Source of the DNA: JBJXGF01 sp046153015
GTDB lineage: Bacteria; Actinomycetota; Acidimicrobiia; Acidimicrobiales; CAIXPF01
Length of the DNA: 11,347 bases
Reading direction: 5' to 3'
Assembly (NCBI GenBank): GCA_046153015.1
Contig: JBJXGF010000085.1
Span: 1 to 11,347, forward strand
In this document: in pieces, positions 5,357 to 11,347 of the stretch
Layout: every line of letters begins with the position of its first letter
How positions within the stretch are numbered: position 1 is the stretch's first letter
Made by a program: the position numbers and the translations under genes
Notes under the pieces: generated by a model
The model's database searches: none
Seen by the model: only the letters and a program-made list of their open reading frames with translations
What the model was told of the DNA's origin: nothing

Positions 5357-6271
5357 TCAGAGCCCGAGACGGTCGAGGAAGCGGGCGGTGAGCGCCACCA
5401 GCTCGTCCGGCGTGTCGAAGTGCACCATGTGCCCGGCGGGGAGGGTGTGGTGCTCCACGTCGGCGAAGAGGGCCAGGCGGCGCTGGCGTTCCTCGCCGCC
5501 CATCGGCCCGTCGAAGCCGGGCCCGGGGCGCACCGCCGAGGTGGGCGCCCACCAACGCTCCCAGGCCTCGCCGCCGCTCACGATCAGGGTCGGGCAGGCG
5601 ACAGCCGCCCAGCACTCCTCCAGCCGCTCGCGGTCGAACACCGCGGCCCACTCCCGCACGAACGGGTCCCACTTCCACACGAGCCCGCCCTCGGGGCCGG
5701 GCCGCACGCCCCGCTCGGCGAGGTCCGTCACCTGCGCCTCGGTCAGGCCCGGGTGGGCGCGGCGCAGCCGGTCGCGCGCCGTCTCCGGGTCGGCCATGGC
5801 GGGGCGCGTGGGGTTGGGCACGAGCGATTCGACCAGCGCCCGGGAGATCACCCGCCGCCCGGCCGGCTCGGTCTCGCCGAAGCGGCCGGGCGGCCCGAGG
5901 CCTTCGACCATCACCAGCGCCGCCGGCTCCTGCGGCCACAGCCCGGCGAACGTGCTGGTGACGATCGAACCCATGCTGTGGCCGAAGAGCACGGGGCGCT
6001 CGAGGCCCAGCCGGTCCACCACGCAGCGCAGGTCGGAGACGAAATGGGGCACGGTGTAGCGCCCCGGTTGGCTCGAATCGCCGTGGCCCCGCAGGTCCAA
6101 GCTCACCACGTGGAAGCGCTCGGCGAAGCGGCTCGCCACCGGGTGAAGCGACCACGCCAGGTCGGTGAGCCCGTGCAGGAACACCATCGGGCGCGCCTCG
6201 GGGTTCCCGTAGTCCCAGCCGGCCAGCGTGACCGTGGGCGCCTCGAGGAAGATCTGGCGGGGCGTCGGCAC
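5357..6271 (-). CDS. alpha/beta-hydrolase fold enzyme
   Basis: A 304-residue protein from the GTG at 6271. The oxyanion-hole block is VFLHGLTD, followed by VVSLDLRGHGDSSQP and the nucleophile elbow GHSMGS (Ser99). A variable cap region (about 135-215) precedes the strand TLIVSGGEAW and the late AGHMVHFDTP, whose first His is the expected catalytic His. The nucleophile and histidine needed for a hydrolase of the epoxide hydrolase/haloperoxidase/lactonase-like superfamily are therefore visible. The position of the acid is less clear: the usual post-strand-6 Asp is replaced by Gly/Glu in VSGGEAW. The substrate is unknown; no signal peptide is present, so it is cytoplasmic. A TTG at 6280 is in frame but overlaps a TACGCT box, so the GTG 8 nt after the box is preferred. 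Confidence 0.85.
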   Translation of the reverse strand: MPTPRQIFLEAPTVTLAGWDYGNPEARPMVFLHGLTDLAWSLHPVASRFAERFHVVSLDLRGHGDSSQPGRYTVPHFVSDLRCVVDRLGLERPVLFGHSMGSIVTSTFAGLWPQEPAALVMVEGLGPPGRFGETEPAGRRVISRALVESLVPNPTRPAMADPETARDRLRRAHPGLTEAQVTDLAERGVRPGPEGGLVWKWDPFVREWAAVFDRERLEECWAAVACPTLIVSGGEAWERWWAPTSAVRPGPGFDGPMGGEERQRRLALFADVEHHTLPAGHMVHFDTPDELVALTARFLDRLGL

Positions 6272-6285
6272 GGCCCGCAAGCGTA
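6269..6285 (-). promoter_or_regulatory. probable -10 box of a leaderless promoter
   Basis: On the minus strand TACGCT (6285-6280) is followed after 8 nt (TGCGGGCC) by the GTG at 6271. It is nearly identical, base for base, to the box before the GNAT gene (TACTCT-TGCGCGGC-GTG). There is no Shine-Dalgarno. Confidence 0.5.
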
Positions 6286-6318
6286 CCGGACCCGCGCCCG
6301 GGCGCTCGGGGCCTGTCC

Positions 6319-6717
6319 TCAGCGGGCCCCGCGGATGCCGGAGAACGCCGCCACGCGCCAGCCGTCGCCCCGATCCTGGAGGATGTACACCGACTCGATC
6401 GACTCGATCACCGACCCGTCGGCGCGGCAGCGGACGCCCTCGATCAGCACGTGCGCCCTCGTGGGCTCCAGGTGCACGAACGTGGCCTTGGTGTCGGCGT
6501 GATCGAACTCGCTCGCCTCGCGCAGCTTCACCGGATCGAACGGGTACCGGTCGCGGAGCTGCACCTCGGTCTCGGTGATGTACGCCACCGGCAGGTGCAC
6601 GAGCCGCTCGAGGTCGTCGCGCGTGCCGTGACGGAAGGCCTCGTTGTACCGCTCGAGGAACGCCTCGGCGCTGGCCACCAGCGCCCCGCGCTGCGCGTCG
6701 TCCATTGCCCGGCCCAT
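6319..6717 (-). CDS. NTF2/SnoaL-like protein of unknown function
   Basis: The 132-residue protein fits the small cone-shaped NTF2-like fold. A long N-terminal helix (ALVASAEAFLERYNEAFRHGTRDDLERLV) is followed by strands VAYITETEVQ and TKATFVHLEPTRAHVLIEGVRC. It ends with a hairpin, VIESIESVYILQDRGDGWRVAAFSGI. The last pair of strands, ending in W(R)VAAFSGI, is typical of SnoaL-like proteins that act as isomerases, cyclases or ligand-binding domains. No catalytic residues can be assigned. The ATG at 6717 has a GGAGGAG Shine-Dalgarno 6 bases upstream; a second ATG four codons later is less well placed. It is transcribed in the same direction as the nitrate module, with an 85-bp gap, and probably from its own promoter. 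The hydrolase lies 47 bp downstream. Confidence 0.72.
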   Translation of the reverse strand: MGRAMDDAQRGALVASAEAFLERYNEAFRHGTRDDLERLVHLPVAYITETEVQLRDRYPFDPVKLREASEFDHADTKATFVHLEPTRAHVLIEGVRCRADGSVIESIESVYILQDRGDGWRVAAFSGIRGAR

Positions 6718-6723
6718 CGCCCG

Positions 6724-6753
6724 CTCCTCCCCGTCGCTCAGGCGGAGAGCGTA
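6724..6753 (-). promoter_or_regulatory. candidate -10 box and Shine-Dalgarno for the NTF2-like gene
   Basis: On the minus strand, TACGCT (6753-6748) is a TANNNT-type -10 box. It would start a leader of about 25 nt that contains GGAGGAG 6 bases before the ATG at 6717. No convincing -35 element is seen. Confidence 0.4.
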
Positions 6754-6802
6754 GCCCTGGAGGCGCCCGCGCCCTGCCGGGGCCAGGAGCCCGAAGGTGC
6801 GC

Positions 6803-7942
6803 TCACCCGGCCAGGTAGCCGCGCCGGGGCACCGACTTGATCGCTGCGCCGGCGGGCCCGAGGCGGCGGCGCAGCCGGGCGACGATGACCTCGACCGCGT
6901 GCGGGTCCTCCAGGGCGCCGCTCCACACGGACTCGAGCAGCGCGGCCTTGCTGTGGACCACGCCCTTGCCGGCGAGCAGCACGCGCAGCACCGCCGCCTC
7001 CCGATCCGAGAGCGTGATCGGTGCGCCGTCCACGACCACGGTGGTTCCTCGCAGGACGAGCGGGCGGCCGCCCAGCTCGGCCGGCAGCGTTTGGGCGGCG
7101 AGCGCGTCGGTCACCGAACGCACGAGCGGCCCGAGCCGGGCGTGCTCGGGGACGAGCGGCGCCTCGAGGCCCTCCGCCCGCGCCGCGCCCGCGCAGACCG
7201 GGCCGACGCAGGCGGCGACGGCGCCGTCGTTCAGGCGCCGGCGGAGCGGCGCGCCCAGCTCGGCCTCGTCGGCGATCGCGAAGAAGTTCCGGACCGCTGG
7301 CGCGCTGGTGAAGGTGACCGCGTGGATGCGCCCGGCCACGAGACCCTCGGCGAGGCGGAGCACCGGTTTCGAGTCCTCGGGCAGGATCCATCGGTAGACC
7401 GGCACCTCCACCACCGCCGCGCCGGCGGCGACGATCGGCGCCAGGGCGTCGGGCGAGGCGTCGCCGTGGCGTTGGAACGCCACCCGCTGGCCGGCCAGGT
7501 CCTCGGCGGCCAGCAGGGCCACGAGGTCGTCGAGCTGCTCGGACAGCGCCCGGGCCTCGACCTCCAGGCCGGCGCGGTGGACCTCCGCCGCCGCTTTGGG
7601 CCCCCGGGCGAAGATCCGGGCGCGTGCGAGCGCCTGGTGGAGCGCGTCTCCCAGCCCCCAGGAGTCGGCGGCCGCGAACCAGCTCCGCAGACCGATGCCG
7701 GTGTTGGCGATGAGGAACGCCGGCGGCTGCGCGATCAGCGCGTCGGTGGCCCGGCGGAGGTCGGGCCCGGGGCCGAGCGGCAGGGTGCGGATGGCGGGTC
7801 CGTGGTGGATGGCCGCGCCCCGCCGGCGCAGCAGCTCGGCCTGCTCCTCCCAGCGCCGATCGGCGGTGATGCCCACGGTGTAGCCGCCGAGCGGATCGGC
7901 GGGCGCGTGGGCGGGCGCGTCGGGGGGCACCTGGTGGAGCAT
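6803..7942 (-). CDS. uroporphyrinogen-III synthase-like protein fused to an OmpR-type winged-helix DNA-binding domain
   Basis: A 379-residue, two-part protein. Residues 20-285 follow the HemD fold: YTVGITADRRWEEQAELLRRRGA, FARGPKAAAEVHRAGLEVE, VTFTSAPAVRNF and ACVGPVCAGAARAEGLE are the usual strand-turn blocks of uroporphyrinogen-III synthase. Residues about 293-379 form a PhoB/OmpR-like effector domain. It has ITLSDREAAVLRVLLAGKG, then the recognition-helix segment HAVEVIVARLRRRLG (348-362) and the wing IKSVPRRGYL. The same fusion is known in actinobacteria (for example M. tuberculosis Rv0260c and Streptomyces homologues) near nitrate/nitrite genes. The gene starts 31 bp after the nitrate reductase stop on the same strand, so it is probably in that operon. 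I infer a transcriptional regulator of nitrogen assimilation whose HemD part senses a ligand; remaining synthase activity is possible. The ATG at 7942 has no clear Shine-Dalgarno. Confidence 0.87.
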   Translation of the reverse strand: MLHQVPPDAPAHAPADPLGGYTVGITADRRWEEQAELLRRRGAAIHHGPAIRTLPLGPGPDLRRATDALIAQPPAFLIANTGIGLRSWFAAADSWGLGDALHQALARARIFARGPKAAAEVHRAGLEVEARALSEQLDDLVALLAAEDLAGQRVAFQRHGDASPDALAPIVAAGAAVVEVPVYRWILPEDSKPVLRLAEGLVAGRIHAVTFTSAPAVRNFFAIADEAELGAPLRRRLNDGAVAACVGPVCAGAARAEGLEAPLVPEHARLGPLVRSVTDALAAQTLPAELGGRPLVLRGTTVVVDGAPITLSDREAAVLRVLLAGKGVVHSKAALLESVWSGALEDPHAVEVIVARLRRRLGPAGAAIKSVPRRGYLAG

Positions 7943-7973
7943 GGCGAGCGGGTGTTTCCGGCGCGTTGCCGGG

Positions 7974-10163
7974 TCATGAAGCGAGCGTCTCCACCCGGAC
8001 GGCGCACTGCTTGTAGTTCGGCTCGCGGCTCTGGGGGTCGAACTCGTCGTCGGTGAGCCGGTTGGCGCACGTCTCGTCCCAGTGGAACGGGATGAACACC
8101 TCCCCCCGGCGCACGATCGAGGTGACCCGCGCCCGGATGCGCTCGATCGCGCCCCGCTGGGACGACACCCGCACCCAGTCGCCGGAGCGGATCCGAAGGG
8201 CCGCGGCGTCGTCGGGGTGCAGCTCGATCCACGCCTCCGGCGCCAGGCCTTCGAGCAGCGGGATGCGGCCGGTCTTGGTGCGGGTGTGCCAGTGCTCCAC
8301 GGTGCGCCCGGTGTTGAGCACGAACGGGTGGTCGGCGGTGGGCGGGTCACGCAGCGGCTGCGGCGTGACGCTGCGGACGGCGGCGCGGCCGCCGGGGCGG
8401 TGATACCGGCCGTCGGTGTAGAGGCGCTTGGTGCCGTCGAGGGGGATGTCGGCGCCCTCGGGGCAGGGCCACTGCACGCCCCCGGCGGCGTCGATGCGTT
8501 CGTAGGTGATGCCGCTGTAATCGCAGGGGCGGCCGGCGGACACCCGCCGCCATTCGTCGAACGCGTCGGCCGGCGTCGTCCAGCCGTCGAAGAGCTCGCG
8601 GGCGACGTCCCAGCGCCGGGCGATGGCGAGGAAGATGTCGAAGTCGCTGCGCGCCCGTCCGGGCGGGTCGACCGCGGCGCGGACGCGGGAGACGCGGCGT
8701 TCGCTGTTGGTGTACGTGCCGTCCTTCTCACCCCAGATGGCGGCGGGGAGCACGATGTGCGCAAGGTCGGTCGTCGGCGTCTGGAACCCGTCCTGCACGA
8801 CGAGCAGCGACAGAGAACGGAGCGCGTGCTCGAGCACCTCACGGTTGGGATAGGAGACGACCGGGTTGGTGCCGATGACCCACAGCCCCTTGATCCGCCC
8901 GGACACGATGGCGTTGATGATGTCGGGATACGCCCGGCCCCGCTCCCGGGGCAGGCGGGCCTCCTCGACGCCCCACAGCGCAGCCAGCTCGGCTCGGTGC
9001 GCGGCGTCGTCGAACGCCCGGTAGCCGGGCATGGAGGCGGTGAAGCCGGTCTCGCGGGTGCCCATCGCGTTGCACTGTCCGGTGATCGAGAACGGCGCGG
9101 CGCCCGGTCTGCCGATGTGGCCGGTGAGCACCGCCAGCGTGTTGAGCAACGTGACGGTCTCGGCGCCCTGCACGGAGTGGTTGACGCCCATTGTCCAGGC
9201 CAGCACGCAGCTCCGCGCCCCGGCGATCAGACGGGCGAGGCGCCTGATCTCGTCGGCCTCCACCCCGGCTGCGTCGGCCGCGTGCTCCGCGCTCCAGCCT
9301 TCGAGGTGGACGAGCAGCTCGTCCAGCCCGTCCACCTGGCCTCGCCGCTCCTCGATCGGCACGAGGCGCTCCTCTACGATCGTGGCCAGCACGCCGTTCA
9401 GCAGCGCGATGTCGCCCCGGGGCGCCACCGCGAGATGCACGTCGGCCAGCATCGCCGTCTTGGTCACGCGGGGGTCGACGACCACGATGCTCTGGCCGGC
9501 CTTGCGGCGCAGCAGACGCGGGGCGAGCAGCGGGTGGTTGTCGGCCACGTTCGCGCCCCACAGCACGACCACGTCGGCCAGCTCGAAGTCCTCGTACGCG
9601 CCGGGCGGCCCGTCGGCGCCGAAGGACGCCTTGTAGCCGGTCACCGCGCTGGCCATGCACAGCGTGGTGTTGCCGTCGAAGTGGTGCAGGCCCATGCCGA
9701 GGCGCACGAGCTTGCCGAGCGTGTAGAACTCCTCGGTCACGAGCTGGCCCGTCGAGAGCACTGCCACCGATTCCGGCCCGTGCTCGGCGAGGACCCGCTG
9801 GAACCCGCCGACCATGCGATCGAGCGCGACGTCCCAGGTGGCCACGGCGCCGTCGACGAGCGGCGTGGTGAGACGGCCGTCTGCGTCGATCGTCTGGTGC
9901 TCGCACAGGCCCTTGGGGCAGAGCCGCCCGGCGTTGACCGGGTGGTCCGGGTCGCCCTGCACGGCGACGGCCTTGTCGCCTCGCACGCCGATCAGGATCC
10001 CGCAGCCCACCGAGCAGTAGCCGCACGTGGTCCGCACCCACTTCTCGGCTGCCCGGCTGGAGGCCACGGGACCGCGCAGCGGGTCGGAGACGTAGGTGTA
10101 GCGGTCCCCGCCGTGGTCGAAGCCGAGCAGCTCCCGCGCCCGCTGACGCAGACCGCCGGTCAT
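7974..10163 (-). CDS. assimilatory-type nitrate reductase, molybdopterin catalytic subunit (NarB/NasA-like)
   Basis: The 729-residue protein belongs to the bis-MGD molybdenum oxidoreductases. The N-terminal [4Fe-4S] site is C47-x2-C50-x3-C54...C82, with the conserved PKG lysine (K84) after it. C169 in NTTLCMASAVTGY is the predicted Mo ligand, the Cys type of Nap/Nas enzymes. The next block, GADGPPGAYEDFELAD, is characteristic of NarB/NasA nitrate reductases. Further cofactor blocks include WGANVADNHPL, VVDPRVTKTA, WTMGVNHSVQG, GQCNAMGTRETG and VIGTNPVVS. The molybdopterin-dinucleotide-binding C-terminal domain (about 620-729) ends in NYKQCAVRVE. The length fits ferredoxin-type NarB; the C-terminal [2Fe-2S] extension of some NasA proteins is absent. 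No Tat signal precedes the Cys cluster, so it should stay in the cytoplasm. The ATG overlaps the TGA of the upstream iron-sulfur/anchor gene (ATGA), implying coupled translation. A related non-nitrate oxidoreductase remains possible but less likely. Confidence 0.88.
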   Translation of the reverse strand: MTGGLRQRARELLGFDHGGDRYTYVSDPLRGPVASSRAAEKWVRTTCGYCSVGCGILIGVRGDKAVAVQGDPDHPVNAGRLCPKGLCEHQTIDADGRLTTPLVDGAVATWDVALDRMVGGFQRVLAEHGPESVAVLSTGQLVTEEFYTLGKLVRLGMGLHHFDGNTTLCMASAVTGYKASFGADGPPGAYEDFELADVVVLWGANVADNHPLLAPRLLRRKAGQSIVVVDPRVTKTAMLADVHLAVAPRGDIALLNGVLATIVEERLVPIEERRGQVDGLDELLVHLEGWSAEHAADAAGVEADEIRRLARLIAGARSCVLAWTMGVNHSVQGAETVTLLNTLAVLTGHIGRPGAAPFSITGQCNAMGTRETGFTASMPGYRAFDDAAHRAELAALWGVEEARLPRERGRAYPDIINAIVSGRIKGLWVIGTNPVVSYPNREVLEHALRSLSLLVVQDGFQTPTTDLAHIVLPAAIWGEKDGTYTNSERRVSRVRAAVDPPGRARSDFDIFLAIARRWDVARELFDGWTTPADAFDEWRRVSAGRPCDYSGITYERIDAAGGVQWPCPEGADIPLDGTKRLYTDGRYHRPGGRAAVRSVTPQPLRDPPTADHPFVLNTGRTVEHWHTRTKTGRIPLLEGLAPEAWIELHPDDAAALRIRSGDWVRVSSQRGAIERIRARVTSIVRRGEVFIPFHWDETCANRLTDDEFDPQSREPNYKQCAVRVETLAS

Positions 10164-11347
10164 CGGTGGCTCCCCGCCGCGTCGCGCCAGAACGCGCCGG
10201 GCATGTTGAGCGGCGCCACGCAGGTGTAGAACAGCCAGCGGGCGATGCCCTCGCTCAGCGCGACGAGCCCGAACACGACGGCGAGGGGCGCGCCGCCGAG
10301 CGCGGCGGCGACGGCTGCGGCGGCGCTGAGCAGACGCACGAGCGTCGGGATCCGGAACCATCGCGTCTCGAGGTGCACCGCGCCCCGCCACGCCCCGTCC
10401 GCCCGGCGGGCCAGCCGCGCCCAGTTGGCGGCCGTGGCGCCCACGGCCACGACCATCGCCGCGGCGACGGCGTGGCGCTGGCCGGTGACGGCCATGCCGA
10501 GGGCGACGGTGGTGGCGAAGAACCGGACGACGGTCAGCGGCGTGTGCCAGGCGGGTCGGCCCGGCACGATGTAGAGGCGGGCGGAGGCGAACACGCCGCC
10601 CACCCCGAGCGCGATGGCGAGCGGCCGCAGCGCCGGCGCGAGGGCGGCGGCCGGCGCGGTGACGCCGAACGCCGACAGCAGCGCCACCTCCCGGCTCAGC
10701 CAGGAACGGCGCAGGTTGCGCAGCGCCTTGAACGCCATGGCCGGCCGGCCGAGGTGGAACAGCGCGCCTGCCAGGGCGATCGCTGCCGCGGCCGCGCTGC
10801 CGAGGCGCTCGAAGACGCTCGATGCGCCGAACGTCATGCCCACAGCCAACTGGCTGAGCAACGTCAGCCACACGAGCGACCAGTGCGGGTCGGCGGGGCG
10901 CAGGCTCCAGTCGCTGGCGGCCAGGGTGTCGACGGGCACCTGGGCCGGCAGCTCGATGCGGGTGGTGGACAGCGTCAGCTCCGCGCTCGGCAGCGCGGGG
11001 GCGTCGGCGGCGCGATGGTCGGCCCGCCAGTCGGCCACGTTCACCCGCTCGAGCGTGATCGCCTGCGTGGGGCACGCGTCGACGCACGCCGGCGCGAACC
11101 CGGCGGCGAGGCGGGGCTGGCACAAGTCGCACTTGGTGACGATGCGCCGGTCGGGCTGGAACACCGGCACGGAGTACGGGCAGTTCCAGGTGCAGTACTG
11201 GCAGCCGACGCAGTCCTCGGCGTGCTGGACGACGGCGCCGTTGTCGAGCTTCACGTACGCGTTGGTGGGGCACCCCTCCAGGCAGGCCGGCTCCAGGCAG
11301 TGATTGCACGACATCGACAGGTGGAAGCGCTTGGTCGCCGGATGATC
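10160..11347 (-). CDS. fused DmsB-like iron-sulfur and DmsC-like membrane-anchor subunit (5' end outside window)
   Basis: The frame is open to the right edge, so the 395 visible residues lack the true N-terminus. The internal ATG at 11314 is not the likely start, because the residues before it (HPATKRFHLS) continue the DmsB pattern. Three [4Fe-4S] Cys groups are visible, numbered from the first visible residue: C14-x2-C17-x4-C22-x3-C26, C46-x2-C49-x2-C52-x3-C56 and C73-x2-C76-x11-C88-x3-C92. The fourth group of the family would be upstream. A linker with STTRIELPAQVP leads into a DmsC-like region (about 155-385) with roughly seven or eight hydrophobic helices, such as WSLVWLTLLSQLAVGMTFG and AAAAIALAGALFHLG. 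The protein should take electrons from quinol in the membrane and pass them through its clusters to the catalytic subunit, whose gene it overlaps by ATGA. Confidence 0.87.
   Translation of the reverse strand, partial: DHPATKRFHLSMSCNHCLEPACLEGCPTNAYVKLDNGAVVQHAEDCVGCQYCTWNCPYSVPVFQPDRRIVTKCDLCQPRLAAGFAPACVDACPTQAITLERVNVADWRADHRAADAPALPSAELTLSTTRIELPAQVPVDTLAASDWSLRPADPHWSLVWLTLLSQLAVGMTFGASSVFERLGSAAAAAIALAGALFHLGRPAMAFKALRNLRRSWLSREVALLSAFGVTAPAAALAPALRPLAIALGVGGVFASARLYIVPGRPAWHTPLTVVRFFATTVALGMAVTGQRHAVAAAMVVAVGATAANWARLARRADGAWRGAVHLETRWFRIPTLVRLLSAAAAVAAALGGAPLAVVFGLVALSEGIARWLFYTCVAPLNMPGAFWRDAAGSHR

Noticed and set aside
6718..6802. Terminator after the HemD-like regulator gene
   Set aside because: Only 4-bp stems such as CCTG/CAGG can be drawn; nothing stands out from the GC-rich background, so read-through into the NTF2-like gene cannot be excluded.
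6803..8842. A 679-residue minus-strand protein including the HemD-like region
   Set aside because: Residues before the ATG at 7942 overlap the nitrate reductase gene in another frame and show only Ser/Pro/Arg-rich sequence.
8082..10229. A 715-codon open frame on the plus strand opposite the nitrate reductase gene
   Set aside because: Its translation is rich in Arg, Gly, Ala, His and Val with no recognisable domain. It mirrors the third-position GC bias of the minus-strand gene, whose motifs are unmistakable.
7974..11309. A single 1111-residue minus-strand protein
   Set aside because: The part upstream of 10163 is out of frame with the iron-sulfur/anchor gene and reads as low-complexity sequence. 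The real boundary is the ATGA overlap at 10160-10163.

Overview
The window is very GC-rich and almost every codon ends in G or C. The genes are typical of Actinomycetota: a stand-alone LigD polymerase, an SCO6745-family protein, a HemD-like protein with a winged-helix tail, and frequent GTG starts placed close behind a TANNNT box. I infer a high-GC actinobacterium, possibly of the Acidimicrobiia. The sequence alone does not prove the class.

Layout. Positions 1-163 hold the last 53 codons of an IS630-type transposase (+), and the probable IS end falls near 198. A minus-strand pair follows, a PaaI-like thioesterase (1221-1640) and then a LigD-type polymerase/primase (198-1214). Diverging from the pair, on the plus strand, are an exported HNH-type nuclease (1719-2306) and an SCO6745-family protein (2317-3186), then a pyridoxamine-phosphate-oxidase-fold flavoprotein (3323-3745). 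A hairpin-bearing repeat follows the SCO6745-family gene. Two tandem 88-bp copies of the same repeat fill the gap between the flavoprotein and a convergent two-domain carboxymuconolactone-decarboxylase-family protein (3935-4726, -). A GNAT acetyltransferase (4795-5340, +) converges on an alpha/beta hydrolase (5357-6271, -). An NTF2/SnoaL-like protein (6319-6717, -) comes next.

The right-hand 4.5 kb is a minus-strand nitrate module. In transcription order it has a fused DmsB-DmsC-like iron-sulfur/membrane-anchor protein (N-terminus outside the window), a NarB/NasA-type molybdopterin nitrate reductase joined to it by an ATGA overlap, and a uroporphyrinogen-III-synthase-like protein with an OmpR-type DNA-binding domain. 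The arrangement suggests a cytoplasmic reductase fed with electrons from the membrane quinol pool, with a tetrapyrrole-enzyme-derived regulator encoded in the same operon. Nitrite reductase, transporter and cofactor genes would be expected beyond the right edge.

I found no tRNA, rRNA or CRISPR array. The most notable non-coding structures are the hairpin repeat family, including a compensatory base-pair change between copies, and a shared TANNNT-(7/8 nt)-GTG start architecture that points to leaderless transcripts.
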